Of a DNA stretch of 64,000 nt, positions 62,563 through 64,000 are shown in pieces; the first letter of the stretch is position 1, and each line of letters begins with the position of its first letter. The translations under genes were made by a program, and so were the position numbers. The stretch spans positions 1,074,351 through 1,138,350 of the forward strand of contig NW_017804020.1 in assembly GCF_001625305.1 (NCBI RefSeq). Direction: 5' to 3'. Below the pieces are notes generated by a model, which worked only from the letters and a program-made list of their open reading frames with translations, was not told where the DNA came from and ran no database searches. This DNA comes from Branchiostoma belcheri. Taxonomy: Eukaryota; Chordata; Leptocardii; Amphioxiformes; Branchiostomatidae.

Positions 62563-64000
62563 CTGGAGCCAGGGATAAACAAACAACAGATAAATAACAA
62601 CATACAAACATCAATGACTAATTCTACAGTCAACTGAAGTACATACAGCAACAAAAATTGAGATCAGATGTACTTTCTCAAATCACTTCATCAACAAATG
62701 CTGTTGTGTTTTCCCATCATTTAAACAAAGGCGAGTCAGTCTTTGCACGTATCCAGAACTAGTTGTGGTAAAAATTGTCCATTTCTGCAAACAAGTTTAA
62801 AGAATGGTTAGACAATATCTTATTCTTATTGTACAACAATTTACCTTGGGTTGATACAAGTAGGGCACGAGAAGCTTCAACAGAGTAACCTCCATAATCA
62901 GCTTATACTACCGGTAGCAGCTATCGATACACACACAGAACTACAAACCTACGAAAGAATAGCTTATCTCACTATAATGGGCTTTGTTCCACAGCAATGC
63001 CCATTAAATATCATACACAAGATGAATTACTTCTTTTCAAACGCCATTGTTCCTTTGTACAATTAATGATTAGAGCTGGAGTTTTGTCATGCAACCTTAT
63101 TGTATTGTTGTTAGAGGAATAGTCATGAAAAACATTAACGGCCTTGCTGAATACCAAAACTAAGCCATATGGTTTACTCTAGAATCTAGCAACAAATTGT
63201 GGGACAAATTCTTTAGGAAAATGTTCTTGTAGTCTAGTTATTTTGTACTCTGTACTAAATTTTATATAATTTTTCATTTGACAGTTGTATAATTCATTTA
63301 TTTTTGTTACATACAGGTAGTAAATTCAAAACAAAATTGGTGAGGATATTAATAAAAGTATGTTCCTGTCTGCAACATGGTAATGCCGTAATTATATGTA
63401 TCGGTAGTCTACCACACCCTAGAATGCTATAATTTACATTTTGATAGACCTCTAAAAATGCAAATACATAATCAAATCTGTAGTACCCAAACAACATATG
63501 ATATTCAGAAGGGTTAGGTTTACAGTCATTAGCGAGCAGGACGTCTTTACGGGGTACTTTATATGGATCTAAACGTGCTTTGAGTCTCCTCCCTCTCATT
63601 TATATCACCAGTTAATGCGCGAGGATGATGAGAACTCCAGACAAAATACCACCAAGGAATTCACTTCCAATTTTAGGTCCTCCCAGGACACATTTAGCCA
63701 ATCAAAACATTCATAGCCCCCCATTCAGAGCCTGGCATTCAGTGCTGATGGGGGCGACTGTGGCAGGGAGTGGGGGGATGGTCATGGCTTTCAGATTTAA
63801 AGCAGACTGTATTTACAACCAGATCACAAATTTCAATATGTGATAGAGCATTGTGGTTCCCCCCCTTCCCTCCAAAAATCATCTACTGTTACTGGTGTTA
63901 GTTTCAAGTTTGTGACATGGCGACTTGAGAGTAGGACACAAGTTACACGCAGGCAAAAACCTGATGGAATGAAAACTAGATCATACACCATACAGTAAAT
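62563..64000. other. Prickle upstream intron (window edge)
   Basis: No exon encoding the expected Prickle N-terminal sequence (…GLRPEQ-like) is seen on the minus strand; the missing exons are beyond the window. Confidence 0.45.

Overview
This is a window of an animal nuclear genome: intron-rich genes, short GT-AG exons, many small non-autonomous transposons and no prokaryotic features. Gene content and style (one MiT/TFE gene with MITF-A-like exons, one MDM1, one Prickle, high repeat load) point to an invertebrate chordate, most likely a lancelet (Branchiostoma). The species call is inference.

Layout. (1) 1095-28656, plus strand: a complete MiT/TFE bHLH-leucine-zipper transcription factor gene (MITF/TFEB/TFE3/TFEC family), eight exons, 514 aa, followed by a 3' UTR of about 2.7 kb. 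Three further open exons (9558-9743, 16984-17088, 22555-22638) each begin with an ATG just after an in-frame stop, end at a good splice donor in phase 0, and fit the next internal exon. They look like staggered alternative first exons that remove successive N-terminal regulatory modules. A 34-codon in-frame cassette (25567-25668) duplicates part of the DNA-binding basic region. (2) About 31.6-42.0 kb: a very large imperfect palindrome centred near 37.76 kb. Its arms carry tandem ~190-bp units, each looking like a short non-coding exon with splice sites, facing each other. (3) 42766-55916, plus strand: a complete MDM1 gene (microtubule and centriole protein), 20 exons, 818 aa, with several duplicated exons and one apparent mutually exclusive exon pair. 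(4) 62562-58866, minus strand: the 3' part of a Prickle gene (PET and three LIM domains, basic/serine-rich tail, C-terminal CTIS prenylation box). Its first exons lie beyond the right edge. MDM1 and Prickle are convergent.

The three genes are not a pathway. Their neighbourhood matters for evolution: in human, MITF/PRICKLE2, TFEB/PRICKLE4 and TFE3/PRICKLE3 are each on the same chromosome arm or band, and MDM1 shares chromosome 12 with PRICKLE1, so this window looks like the pre-duplication arrangement.

The remainder is introns and intergenic DNA with dispersed repeat families, MITEs with visible target-site duplications (including a hAT-type one with a perfect 8-bp duplication), minisatellites and tandem repeats. 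I saw no rRNA, tRNA gene, CRISPR array or autonomous transposase. Exon boundaries were deduced by hand from reading frame, splice consensus and remembered family proteins; no alignment or transcript data were available.
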